Below, piece after piece: positions 8,381 to 15,449 of a stretch of 36,110 nucleotides of DNA. This DNA is from Chloroflexota bacterium (GTDB taxonomy: Bacteria; Chloroflexota; Limnocylindria; Limnocylindrales; CSP1-4). The stretch is taken from the NCBI GenBank assembly GCA_003152165.1, contig PLZO01000051.1, positions 1-36,110 of the forward strand. Reading direction: 5' to 3'. The position numbers were made by a program, and so were the translations under genes. Under the pieces are notes generated by a model that ran no database searches, was not told the DNA's origin, and was given only the letters and a program-made list of their open reading frames with translations. The number at the start of each line of letters is the position of its first letter. The first letter of the stretch is position 1.

Positions 8381-10105
8381 TCAGGCTCCTGCTCGCGCGA
8401 ACGCCGTCGTCGCGCTGACCTTGAACGCGGCGTCCATGCCTTCATCTGGCGCCAGGCCGAAACTCGACAACGGGTCGTCGTTGCCGAGAAGCTTGGCCCA
8501 AGCGTCGAGAAGGGAGTTAGCGATCTGGTTGTAGCGGCGGGCGCGCCGCTCCTTGATGAACGCAGCACGGGTCGCTCGAACCCGGTCGTCCTTTGGTATC
8601 GCCGCCCAGATCGTCGGCTCGAAGACCAGCCAGATCCGGCCATGCTGGACCTCGAGTTGCACCTCGACTGCCTCCGCCCACGGCAGCCCGGTACCCGGGA
8701 TCGTGCCCGAGAGCTCGCGGGTAGCCGCCTTGACGGCCTTGAGCGCATCGTCGCCGGCCTGCGCCGGATTGACCGTGAGGACACGACCATGGTGCTGGAC
8801 CAGCAGCGGCCGCTCTCTCGCCAATGCGGCCGCGAGCGCGTCGTACAGCAAACCCGTGTCAGAGGTCCGGCCTGCGAGGGGTTCGAGCGGTGCGATGTCC
8901 CAAGCAGTAATCCGGTACGAGTCGAACACTCGATGGAGCTCGGCATCAGAGCCGAATGCGATGACCCCGTCATTCCGTCGGTAAGCAACGGCCTTCGCCC
9001 CGGCCGACTCGACAGCCTTCTTTACGTCACCCGTGCCGCCGATGTCGCACTCGATGCGCCGGGCGGTCAGCGGGTACTGCTCGACCTCGAGCGCGTTGAG
9101 TCGGATCACCGGGAAGCCGGTCCGGCTCGAGGTGGGCATCCGAAACGGTGTGGTCCGGACCGGCGGGCGCATGGCTTCGAGGGACTTCGCAAGATCGGGC
9201 GGCAGCGTGATTGGCGTCAGCAGCACGCCGAACAACTCGTCGAAGGTCTCGAACCGGATCAAGTGGGCATCCACTCCGCCGGCCTGCGCATCGGCGATGA
9301 ACGTAGTGACCGCAGGCAGTGGGCTATCCGATCCGCGGGCGAACCAGTACAGCCCGTGCGGATATGGACTCGGCTCATTCAGGCCGTTGCGGAGCGCTTC
9401 CATTACGGAGGCATCGCGACCGCTGTAGCCGACGACGGCCAAGCCGAATCGCGTGGCCGCCATACGCAGCGCGTCCCGAAGCTTGGCGTCCTGGTCCTGT
9501 AGTTCGGACTTCAGATTCTTGAGGTGCTCCGACTGGAAGTCGCCGTGGATCTTCACGTACAGCGGGAGGCGCTGGTCATTGAGCGCCTCGGCCGCGATGT
9601 CCGCGGTATCGAGCGTCGCTACCGTGAGCGTCCGGGTCGTCCCGAGGATCTTTGCGGCGGCGTCCTCGATGACCCGATCAAAGTTCGTTGTCCAGACCAC
9701 GCCGACCTTGCCCAGCGACATGAGGGCAGCCAGCGCGGAGTGACCGTAACCTGGCTGTCCGCTGGCGATCGCCCGGTCGAGGTAGGCCCGCCGGTCCGCC
9801 GCTTTCGGGTAGGCGCGCTCGAAGTAGAAACTGGACTCGTCATCGGACTCCTCAGGTGGGCAACTCGGGTCACTGCTGAAGTGGGACTGAATCCGCTTGC
9901 GGACGATCGGATCGCCGAGGTCCAGGGCCGAAATCGAGATGCTCTTCTCTGTTGCGTAAAGCAGTGCCTTGAACTCCCAGGTCATCTGGCCGGCGGTCGC
10001 GATACCGGCGGCTGCCGACGTACCGGCGCCGAATAGCCAGGCAATCCTGGGAGCCCGAACATCGTGAAGCCGCGCGAAGGCCGCGAGATCGATCGGTGTG
10101 GCCAC
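8381..10105 (-). CDS. SIR2-APAZ effector of a SPARSA short-Argonaute system (predicted NADase)
   Basis: A 574-residue two-part protein. Residues about 1-290 are a SIR2 domain: GAGTS (26-30) in the NAD-binding loop, WTTNFDRVIED (138-148, Asn141), KIHGDF (185-190, likely catalytic His187) and VVGYSGRD (224-231). The remaining roughly 280 residues match the position and length of an APAZ domain, the module that replaces the Argonaute N-terminal lobes and docks on the short pAgo. In studied SPARSA systems, target recognition switches on this domain to destroy NAD+, killing or arresting the infected cell. No signal peptide or membrane segment is visible, so it acts in the cytoplasm. The GTG at 10105 is the first possible start, since a stop lies two codons upstream. 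It is the first gene of the pair, and IS21 debris begins about 130 bp upstream. Confidence 0.9.
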   Translation of the reverse strand: MATPIDLAAFARLHDVRAPRIAWLFGAGTSAAAGIATAGQMTWEFKALLYATEKSISISALDLGDPIVRKRIQSHFSSDPSCPPEESDDESSFYFERAYPKAADRRAYLDRAIASGQPGYGHSALAALMSLGKVGVVWTTNFDRVIEDAAAKILGTTRTLTVATLDTADIAAEALNDQRLPLYVKIHGDFQSEHLKNLKSELQDQDAKLRDALRMAATRFGLAVVGYSGRDASVMEALRNGLNEPSPYPHGLYWFARGSDSPLPAVTTFIADAQAGGVDAHLIRFETFDELFGVLLTPITLPPDLAKSLEAMRPPVRTTPFRMPTSSRTGFPVIRLNALEVEQYPLTARRIECDIGGTGDVKKAVESAGAKAVAYRRNDGVIAFGSDAELHRVFDSYRITAWDIAPLEPLAGRTSDTGLLYDALAAALARERPLLVQHHGRVLTVNPAQAGDDALKAVKAATRELSGTIPGTGLPWAEAVEVQLEVQHGRIWLVFEPTIWAAIPKDDRVRATRAAFIKERRARRYNQIANSLLDAWAKLLGNDDPLSSFGLAPDEGMDAAFKVSATTAFARAGA

Positions 10106-10233
10106 GCCTCATCTTGATGCGGAGACACATCCCGTCAAGCCACCGATCGAACCGAGGCGCATCGCGCGGTTTCGCCTATGGCGTGCCCGACGCAGAAGCA
10201 GTGGGTCGCGAGAACATCTCGGCGACCAATCGA

Positions 10234-10338
10234 TGTCAAGGGACAGTGGCACCTGAACGCTGGCGGTCACGAGAACTGAACGCCGGCGGCCATCAGAACT
10301 GGACGCGGCTGGCCACGAAAACTGCACGCTGACTGGAG
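10234..10338. repeat. IS21-family terminal repeats (about four 23-bp copies)
   Basis: Beginning at TGTCAAG (10234) there are four imperfect direct copies of a 23-base unit with the core AACTGNACGCNGGCGGCCA: about 10247-10269, 10270-10292, 10293-10315 and 10316-10338. IS21-family elements carry several such repeats inside their ends, where the transposase IstA binds. The position about 70 bp beyond the stop of the istB fragment fits the istB-side end of the element. No matching second end is visible in the window. Confidence 0.7.
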
Positions 10339-10405
10339 CCGATATCTCCGCGAGTGGTCGGTCCGCCCCGGGCCTTCGCGCGGAATGCCGGCGCACCGCG
10401 CGGAC

Positions 10406-10540
10406 TCAATCGGATCGGGTCGCTTTAAGCGGCGTGACACCTCGCCCTTCAAGCGCCTCGGTCAGGCGATGCGACTGACCCTCGGTGACGATGACGTGGG
10501 CGTGGTGGAGGAGCCGGTCTACAGCCGCGGTGGCCAGTCC
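10406..10540 (-). pseudogene. istB: istB remnant (C-terminus of IS21-family ATP-binding protein)
   Basis: On the minus strand, ATAAVDRLLHHAHVIVTEGQ followed by SHRL matches the C-terminal end of IstB, where the family reads like ATALxDRLxHHxHVxxxxGxSYRL. Only about 45 residues remain. The rest of IstB, with its Walker motifs, and all of IstA are absent; the frame upstream of about 10540 reads unrelated sequence. Together with the terminal repeats this is the dead right end of an IS21-type element immediately upstream of the SPARSA pair. It could mark how the pair arrived, or be a later insertion that was partly deleted. Confidence 0.7.
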
Positions 10541-10788
10541 CTGCGGCCTTGGCCCTACTGGCCGATACAGCGCATAAGCCTCCGGCCGCGGGTCGGAAGA
10601 CTCGATCGCGATAACCCATCCAGCACGAGCCAGCAGCAAACGCAATGGCAAAACGACTGGGTTATGCGCTGGATTGCAGAATCTGCTGGCGGAACGAACT
10701 CGTGCTCATGATCTGCCTGGCCGGAAGCTGCTGAGGACTCACGGTGGAGAACCTCCTGAGGGTGGACGTGGTCAACCACATCCATCGA

Positions 10789-11238
10789 TCAGGTCGTCGG
10801 GAATAGCAACACGATGCGAAGGTTGTGGATGGTTCGGTGAGGCTGATCAGCCTCGGGCCAGCGCAACACGTCGGTCATCGCCCGTCGCCATTCGGGCGCC
10901 TCGGAGCCCGCCACGAAGTAATCGGTCTTGCGAACGACCTGTTCGGCGGCGAACTCGAAGACCGAGCAGACCTGCCAGGTCTTGCCGTCGCCGTAGTCGG
11001 CGGCGCATTCCGCGATCGTGAGAGCGCCATCGCTCCGGATGCGGTCGAGGTGGGTCCGGGGCAGGGTCGGCGTCGCGCGGGCCACCGCGAGGATCGCAGC
11101 GCGACCGTGGGTGACTTCCCCGGAGCCCGGCCATTCCTGAACAGCTGCGTCCGCGAAGATCGCCCCGATGCCCTCGAAGTCGAGCCGGTTGTTCGCCTCC
11201 AAATACGACCTGATGGCCGTCTCGTGGGCTGCGCTCAC
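10789..11238 (-). CDS. SnoaL-like / NTF2-fold protein
   Basis: A 149-residue protein with the build of SnoaL-like NTF2-fold domains: an N-terminal helix (TAIRSYLEANNRLDFEGI), FADAAVQEWPGSGEVTHGRAA, and later VCSVFEFAAEQVVRKTDYF with a closing EWRRAM helix. Members are either small enzymes (ketosteroid isomerase- or cyclase-like) or binding proteins; no substrate can be inferred. The GTG start at 11238 is chosen because GGAGG lies 7-8 bases upstream. The C-terminal 25 residues after DVLRWPE look less conserved and may be an extension. It has no obvious operon partner and sits among broken genes. Confidence 0.7.
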   Translation of the reverse strand: MSAAHETAIRSYLEANNRLDFEGIGAIFADAAVQEWPGSGEVTHGRAAILAVARATPTLPRTHLDRIRSDGALTIAECAADYGDGKTWQVCSVFEFAAEQVVRKTDYFVAGSEAPEWRRAMTDVLRWPEADQPHRTIHNLRIVLLFPTT

Positions 11239-11309
11239 CGGATGACCTCCGCGCGGTGAGATCGGTGCCGATAGCGCCGACCTCTACGAGGGTATCCCCG
11301 ACACGCTCG

Positions 11310-11721
11310 ATGTCTGCGATGCGCCTCCTCGGCTACCCGCTCGATCCGCCGGACGCGGAGAGCAATCCCCGCCAGGTCTCCCACCGGCGGGTGCAGCTCA
11401 TCGATCTGATCGTCGCCGGCAAATTGAAGGTCGGCGATACGCTCGCCTTCACCCACCCTGGCTATAGCGCGACCGCGACGCTCCTGGAGGACGGCCGGAT
11501 GGAGGTGAATGGGATCCACGGTTCACGGCAGGACGGGGGCTGACGGGGAAGACGTACGCGACGCCCAGTGCCGCCGCGGCTCGGGTGCGCGGTGGGCGGT
11601 CAACGGGTGGGCGTATTGGACCCATACGGGTGCGGACGACGTCCCGATCTCGCTGTGGGACCTACGGGAGCAACTGACCGGCCTAGCCCGCCTCGAGGGT
11701 CTTGGCACCGAGCAGAGCTAG
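11310..11721 (+). pseudogene. RAMA-domain protein remnant with frameshifts
   Basis: The first frame gives RRVQLIDLIVAGKLKVGDTL followed by AFTHPGYSATATLLEDG, the typical beginning of a RAMA domain (restriction enzyme/adenine methylase associated). It runs into a stop near 11543. The expected continuation is found in the other frames: LTGKTYATPSAAARVR in one and then AVNGWAYWTH in a third, ending at 11721. At least two frame changes in about 80 bases argue for decay rather than a single sequencing error. RAMA domains are small DNA-binding modules, often attached to methyltransferases or nucleases and proposed to sense modified DNA. No such partner domain precedes it here. Confidence 0.65.
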
Positions 11722-11777
11722 CGTGGTGCGCAGGCGGCTGGAATCGGCTCGTCAAACGAACCGGCGGGCATCCTGGG

Positions 11778-12086
11778 TCAAGCTTCGCTCGGTACCACCT
11801 GTGCGGCGAGTGCCGTCACCCGCCCAGCGCACGACGCGCAGGTACCGGTTACGGCTGTTCGTCCATTCGCGAGCGTCCTGGCCACGGGATCGAGGATCGT
11901 GACCCGGCGCCGCTCGCGCATGCAGTAGCCGGTCGGTCCGGGGAGCGATGGGTCCGCACCCACGGTCTTGGGCGCATTGAGCGCGACCCGACCCGCCATG
12001 CAAGGGCCATTCGGACCGACCGTGATTGGCTCTCCCCCCTCGAAGATGCGGCCCAACGGCGTGTCCGCCTGCCCCCGCCGACACAA
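11778..12086 (-). CDS. Possible small zinc-ribbon-like protein (DUF5679-like)
   Basis: A frame of 102 codons with TTG at 12086. Its second half, GYCMRERRRVTI then RTLANGRTAVTGTCASCAGR, resembles the short DUF5679-type ribbon, which reads roughly YCxxCxxKxxxxxPxxxxxxNGRPAxxGTCPxCG. The second CxxC is present (CASC), but the first pair is reduced to one Cys (CMRE), so metal binding would be incomplete. The N-terminal half is not recognised. It may be a real small gene, a decayed one, or a chance frame among gene debris. A shorter product starting at an internal ATG is equally possible. Confidence 0.35.
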   Translation of the reverse strand: MCRRGQADTPLGRIFEGGEPITVGPNGPCMAGRVALNAPKTVGADPSLPGPTGYCMRERRRVTILDPVARTLANGRTAVTGTCASCAGRVTALAAQVVPSEA

Positions 12087-12131
12087 CGCATGTCATCGTG
12101 CTGGAAGTCGGCGATCCCCTAACCTTGCGAC

Positions 12132-12317
12132 GTGCCACCGCAGACGCGTTACGCAAGGAGCGGCGACCTCCACATCGCCTGTCAGACCCTGGGCGATGGG
12201 CCGCGTGACCTCGTGCTCGTGGATCAGTGGTTCAGCAACGTCGACGCTGCCTGGGAGTTCACGCCGCTCGCGAAACTCATGACCCGGCTTGCATGGGCAG
12301 CCTCCCGATCAGATTGA
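12132..12317 (+). pseudogene. N-terminal scrap of an alpha/beta hydrolase (cyclase-associated type)
   Basis: From a GTG at 12132 the translation PPQTRYARSGDLHIACQTLG then DGPRDLVLV...SNVDAAWE matches the first 45-50 residues of alpha/beta-hydrolase proteins that are often fused to adenylate/guanylate cyclase domains. The usual reading is xPETRYAxSGDVHIAYQVVGDGPxDLVxVPGWxSNVExAWE. Similarity is lost after about residue 52, and a stop follows at 12315-12317. The nucleophile elbow and the rest of the fold are absent. This is a truncated relic with no function expected. Confidence 0.7.
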
Positions 12318-12343
12318 CGAGAACCTAGCCCCGGCCTCACGAG

Positions 12344-12796
12344 CTAATCGTCGGTAGCTCGATCGAGCTGCTGGCGCATACAGCTGAAGAACTGGGTCAT
12401 TATCGAATTGACGACCCCGCCGAGCAGGCGTTGGGCAAGGCCCGCGATCATGCCGCCGACCTGGCCCTCGCCGACAAGCACGACCTCGGTCTCAGAGTCG
12501 GTTGCTTCTTTCAGCTCGATCGTGGCCTCGCCCTTGACAAAGCCTGGCCCACCGCGACCCTCGACGCGCATCCGGTATCGTTCCGGCGCCTGTACGTCGG
12601 CTATCTCGACTTGACCTTTGTAGGTCCCTCGAACGGCCCCCACCCCGACCTTCATGACCGCCTCGTAGCGGCCGCCGCCAAGAGGAACGAGCTCCTCGCA
12701 GCCTGGAATGCACGCCTTAAGGACCGCCGGGTCGAGGAGCAGCTCGAAGACCCGCTCACGCGACGCCGAAAAACGATACGTGCCCGTGACCTTCAT
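12344..12796 (-). CDS. CoxG-like SRPBCC protein (carbon monoxide dehydrogenase subunit G family)
   Basis: A 150-residue START/SRPBCC-fold protein: KVTGTYRFSASRERVFELLL then DPAVLKACIPGCEEL, GGRYEAVMKVGVGAVRGTYKG, and a C-terminal helix QRLLGGVVNSIMTQFF. CoxG proteins accompany molybdenum hydroxylases; Oligotropha CoxG is reported to help anchor CO dehydrogenase at the membrane, while most homologues are of unknown role. The ATG at 12796 is chosen because GAGG lies about 10 bases upstream; an in-frame ATG at 12811 is the alternative. It lies downstream of the amidohydrolase gene in the same direction (156-bp gap) and about 14 kb from the nearest molybdenum-hydroxylase genes, so its partner enzyme is probably encoded at 26923-30626 or elsewhere. 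Confidence 0.8.
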   Translation of the reverse strand: MKVTGTYRFSASRERVFELLLDPAVLKACIPGCEELVPLGGGRYEAVMKVGVGAVRGTYKGQVEIADVQAPERYRMRVEGRGGPGFVKGEATIELKEATDSETEVVLVGEGQVGGMIAGLAQRLLGGVVNSIMTQFFSCMRQQLDRATDD

Positions 12797-12952
12797 GCTC
12801 GCTGACCTCATAGCGTTGGCGGACTTGGCTGGAGGATCTGACTGCTCATCCCGAACCCAGAGACAGCGTCCCTGTTCCAAGCACCCCGATGGTGCAGACG
12901 GCGGGTCGTCATCGGCCTCCAACGGCGCTCGGGTCGAAGCGGGTCTCTGGCC

Positions 12953-14314
12953 TCAGTCGGAAACTCCCAACCGTTGCGCGAGAGCGGTGGCGCGTCCGCG
13001 TGCCTCGGCGAGGAGTCCCGGCACATCCAGGCCGACCAGGCGCCCGTCGTCGACGACGACCCGTCCGTCGACCAGCACGGTCCGGACGTCGGCCGCTCGC
13101 GCACAGTAGACGAGGTGTGAGCGGATGTCGTGAGTACCGACGGCATGGGCGGCGTGTCCGATCTCTACGAGCGCGATATCGGCCCGCTTGCCGACCTCGA
13201 GCGAGCCGATCAGGTCGGCCATGCCAAGGGCCCGGGCGCCATTGATGGTCGCCATGAGGAGACCCTCACGCGGCGTGAGCCAGCGCGAGTTCCCCCGTAC
13301 CCGCGAGACGAGTACGGCTGTCTTCAGGTTCTCCCATGGGTCCTGGGTGCCGTTGCTCGATGCCCCATCCGTTCCGAGCGCGACCACGACACCGGCGTCG
13401 AGAAGTTCCGCGACAGGTGCGATCCCGTCACCAAGGAAGAGATTGCTAACGGGGTTATGGGCGACGGCGACACCGCGGCGGGCAAGAAGCACGATCTCAT
13501 CAGCGGACACGTGCACGGCGTGGGCCGCGATCGTGCCCGGCTGCAGTGCGCCGAGCCCGTCGAGCCATGGCACAACACCCTCGAATCCGGTCGCGCTGCG
13601 GACTGCTTCGAGGACCGTCGTGGACTCGGCGACGTGCATCGAGATACCGATCCCTCGCTCCCGTGCGTGTCGAGCCGCCGCGGCCGTTAGCGCCCCCGAA
13701 GCGCTCACCCCGGGCGTGTTTCCTCCGCCGAGCAGGCGGAGCATCCCCGAACCGATCGCTCCACGGTGAGAGTCGAGGAGCGTGTCGATCGCCGCGAGGG
13801 CGGTCGCTTCGTCCTCGAGCGCTTCGGCGGGCGCGAGGATCCCGGAGTCCATCGCCGTCCGGGCGAGCGCCAGCCGCACGCCGACGCCCATCGCCCCGTC
13901 GATCAGCGCCTCGGACCAGGCCGTGCCGCGCTGCAGGAACTGGTGGTCGACGACGGTCGTGGCTCCGGCGAGGAGTGCCTCCGCGGCCCCGAGAGCCGCC
14001 GCCACCCGCCAGTCCTCGTCGTCCATCGCGCGGCCGACGTGGTAGATCCCGCGCAGCCACTCGGTGAATGGCAGGCCGTCATACAGGTCGCGGATGAGCG
14101 TCTGGAAGAGGTGCGTGTGGGCGTTGACCAGACCGGGCAGGCCGACAGCGTCCCGGGCGTCGAACCGGGTCCCCTTCGCTGACCGAGGGCTGGTGCCGGC
14201 GCCCATGGCGACGATCGATCCGTCGCGGATCTCCAGCCAACCGGGGGACAGGATCCGCTCGGCCGGATCCATCGTGACGATCGTGCCCGCGTCGATAATC
14301 AGCCCGGCGGTCAT
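12953..14314 (-). CDS. TRZ/ATZ-type amidohydrolase (guanine/SAH-deaminase-like)
   Basis: A 453-residue metal-dependent hydrolase of the amidohydrolase superfamily. It has an N-terminal composite beta domain, then VNAHTHL with metal ligands His66 and His68, SMHVAES (His227), AAHAVHVS (His265) and the catalytic Asp in LGTDGASSNG (Asp316). This set marks the branch that includes guanine deaminase, 8-oxoguanine deaminase, methylthioadenosine/S-adenosylhomocysteine deaminase and s-triazine hydrolases, which remove ammonia or other groups from N-heterocycles. The exact substrate is not readable. The start is the ATG at 14314, which gives the usual N-terminus. It diverges from the next gene across 115 bp, and its chemistry would fit feeding a deaminated ring into the HyuAB operon. 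Confidence 0.85.
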   Translation of the reverse strand: MTAGLIIDAGTIVTMDPAERILSPGWLEIRDGSIVAMGAGTSPRSAKGTRFDARDAVGLPGLVNAHTHLFQTLIRDLYDGLPFTEWLRGIYHVGRAMDDEDWRVAAALGAAEALLAGATTVVDHQFLQRGTAWSEALIDGAMGVGVRLALARTAMDSGILAPAEALEDEATALAAIDTLLDSHRGAIGSGMLRLLGGGNTPGVSASGALTAAAARHARERGIGISMHVAESTTVLEAVRSATGFEGVVPWLDGLGALQPGTIAAHAVHVSADEIVLLARRGVAVAHNPVSNLFLGDGIAPVAELLDAGVVVALGTDGASSNGTQDPWENLKTAVLVSRVRGNSRWLTPREGLLMATINGARALGMADLIGSLEVGKRADIALVEIGHAAHAVGTHDIRSHLVYCARAADVRTVLVDGRVVVDDGRLVGLDVPGLLAEARGRATALAQRLGVSD

Positions 14315-14429
14315 GGCCCATACTGTAGCGGGCGGTTCGAGCCCGCGAAGCGGCACGGTGCCTGCCTTGACGACGCCCTCTGGCCGGGACGTGTCGGTCG
14401 ATGCGCAAGCAGGGAGGAGAAAGCCACCT

Positions 14430-15272
14430 GTGGAGCTTCGCGGAATCGACGTCCACACCCATCTTGCCACTCCGGAAGCAATCGGGGAAACGGCCGAAAT
14501 GGGTGCCTACTTCAAGACGGCGCTGACGGGCATCCCGATCGAGGAGACCGTCGAGCTCTACCGCTCGCTGGGCCTCATGGCAGTCGTCTTCGGCATCGAC
14601 AAGACATCCCGTGGCCAAGCGTACCCAGGCAACGACTACGTCGCGCACCTGGCCGGCCAGTTCCCCGAGACGCTCATCGGCTTCGCCTCGGTCGACCCAT
14701 GGGCCGGGACCAGAGCCGTCGACGAGGCCCGGCGGGCCGTGGTTGACCTGGGACTCCGCGGGGTCAAGTTCATGCCGATCGGCCAGGCGTTCTATCCAGA
14801 CGATCGCCGCTTCTACCCGCTCTGGGAGGAGATCAGCCATCTGCGCGTTCCGACAATCTTCCACGTCGGTCATACCGGCTCGGGCGCCGGCACGCCAGGC
14901 GGCGGTGGCCTCCTGCTTGAATACGCCCGGCCAATCCCACATCTCGACCGCGTCGCGGCCGACTTCCCCGACTTGACTATCGTCGCCGCCCACCCGGGCT
15001 GGCCTTGGCACGATGAGCTGCTTTCGCTGATGCTCCACAAGCCGAACGTATGGATGGACCTCTCGGGCTGGTCGCCCAAGTACCTACCGCCGACGGTGGT
15101 CCAATACGCCAATTCCCTGCTGCAGGACCGGGTTCTTTTCGGAACCGACTACCCCCTCATCTCGCCGGAGCGCTGGCTGCGGGACTTCGAGGCGGTCGAC
15201 TTCAAGGAGTCGGTCCGCACCAAGATCCTGCTTGATAATGCGCGTCGACTGCTGGCCATCGATCCACCGTAG
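14430..15272 (+). CDS. Amidohydrolase-2 family metal-dependent hydrolase
   Basis: A 280-residue TIM-barrel enzyme of the amidohydrolase 2 family, which includes ACMSD and gamma-resorcylate decarboxylase. Metal ligands are visible as DVHTHL (His9, His11), FHVGH (His145), AAHPGWPW (His188) and FGTDYP (Asp240). Members decarboxylate or hydrolyse aromatic and heterocyclic acids, so a C-C or C-N cleavage of a pathway intermediate is likely; the substrate is unknown. The GTG at 14430 is selected because AGGGAGGAGA (14411-14420) gives an excellent ribosome binding site; the frame is open further upstream but without homology. It is the first gene of the plus-strand catabolic cluster, 177 bp ahead of hyuA. 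Confidence 0.85.
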   Translation: MELRGIDVHTHLATPEAIGETAEMGAYFKTALTGIPIEETVELYRSLGLMAVVFGIDKTSRGQAYPGNDYVAHLAGQFPETLIGFASVDPWAGTRAVDEARRAVVDLGLRGVKFMPIGQAFYPDDRRFYPLWEEISHLRVPTIFHVGHTGSGAGTPGGGGLLLEYARPIPHLDRVAADFPDLTIVAAHPGWPWHDELLSLMLHKPNVWMDLSGWSPKYLPPTVVQYANSLLQDRVLFGTDYPLISPERWLRDFEAVDFKESVRTKILLDNARRLLAIDPP

Positions 15273-15313
15273 GCCAGTCACCACCGGTCCGTCCTATGCC
15301 CCCGCTCGATGAA

Positions 15314-15338
15314 TGTCATTGACACCATGTCTTGGACA
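15314..15338. promoter_or_regulatory. Tandem TGTC-N3-GACA palindromes overlapping a TTGACA box
   Basis: Two 11-base palindromes of the same pattern occur 14 bp apart: TGTCATTGACA (15314-15324) and TGTCTTGGACA (15328-15338). The first contains TTGACA (15319-15324), a consensus -35 element, although no good -10 follows at 17 bases. They lie 112-136 bp upstream of hyuA in the gap after the amidohydrolase gene. Tandem operator sites of this type are bound by dimeric regulators of the GntR or MarR kind; which protein binds is not known, and no gene of those families is in the window. Confidence 0.4.
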
Positions 15339-15449
15339 CCCGCATGAGCCTGCGCGACCGTATGACCTGCGGTTGGCGGCGGCCCTGGGGCGCCGCCGGC
15401 GGTCGTCCGATCGGGCCGGGAGCAGAGGCAGCAACCCTAGGAGGATCCG

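Noticed and set aside
8378-9502. A 374-codon plus-strand frame opposite SIR2-APAZ
   Set aside because: No motif, whereas the minus strand carries SIR2 motifs in order.
14328-14360. tRNA T-arm-like sequence GGTTCGAGCCCGC
   Set aside because: Only four of five T-stem pairs form, and no matching acceptor or anticodon arm is found upstream.
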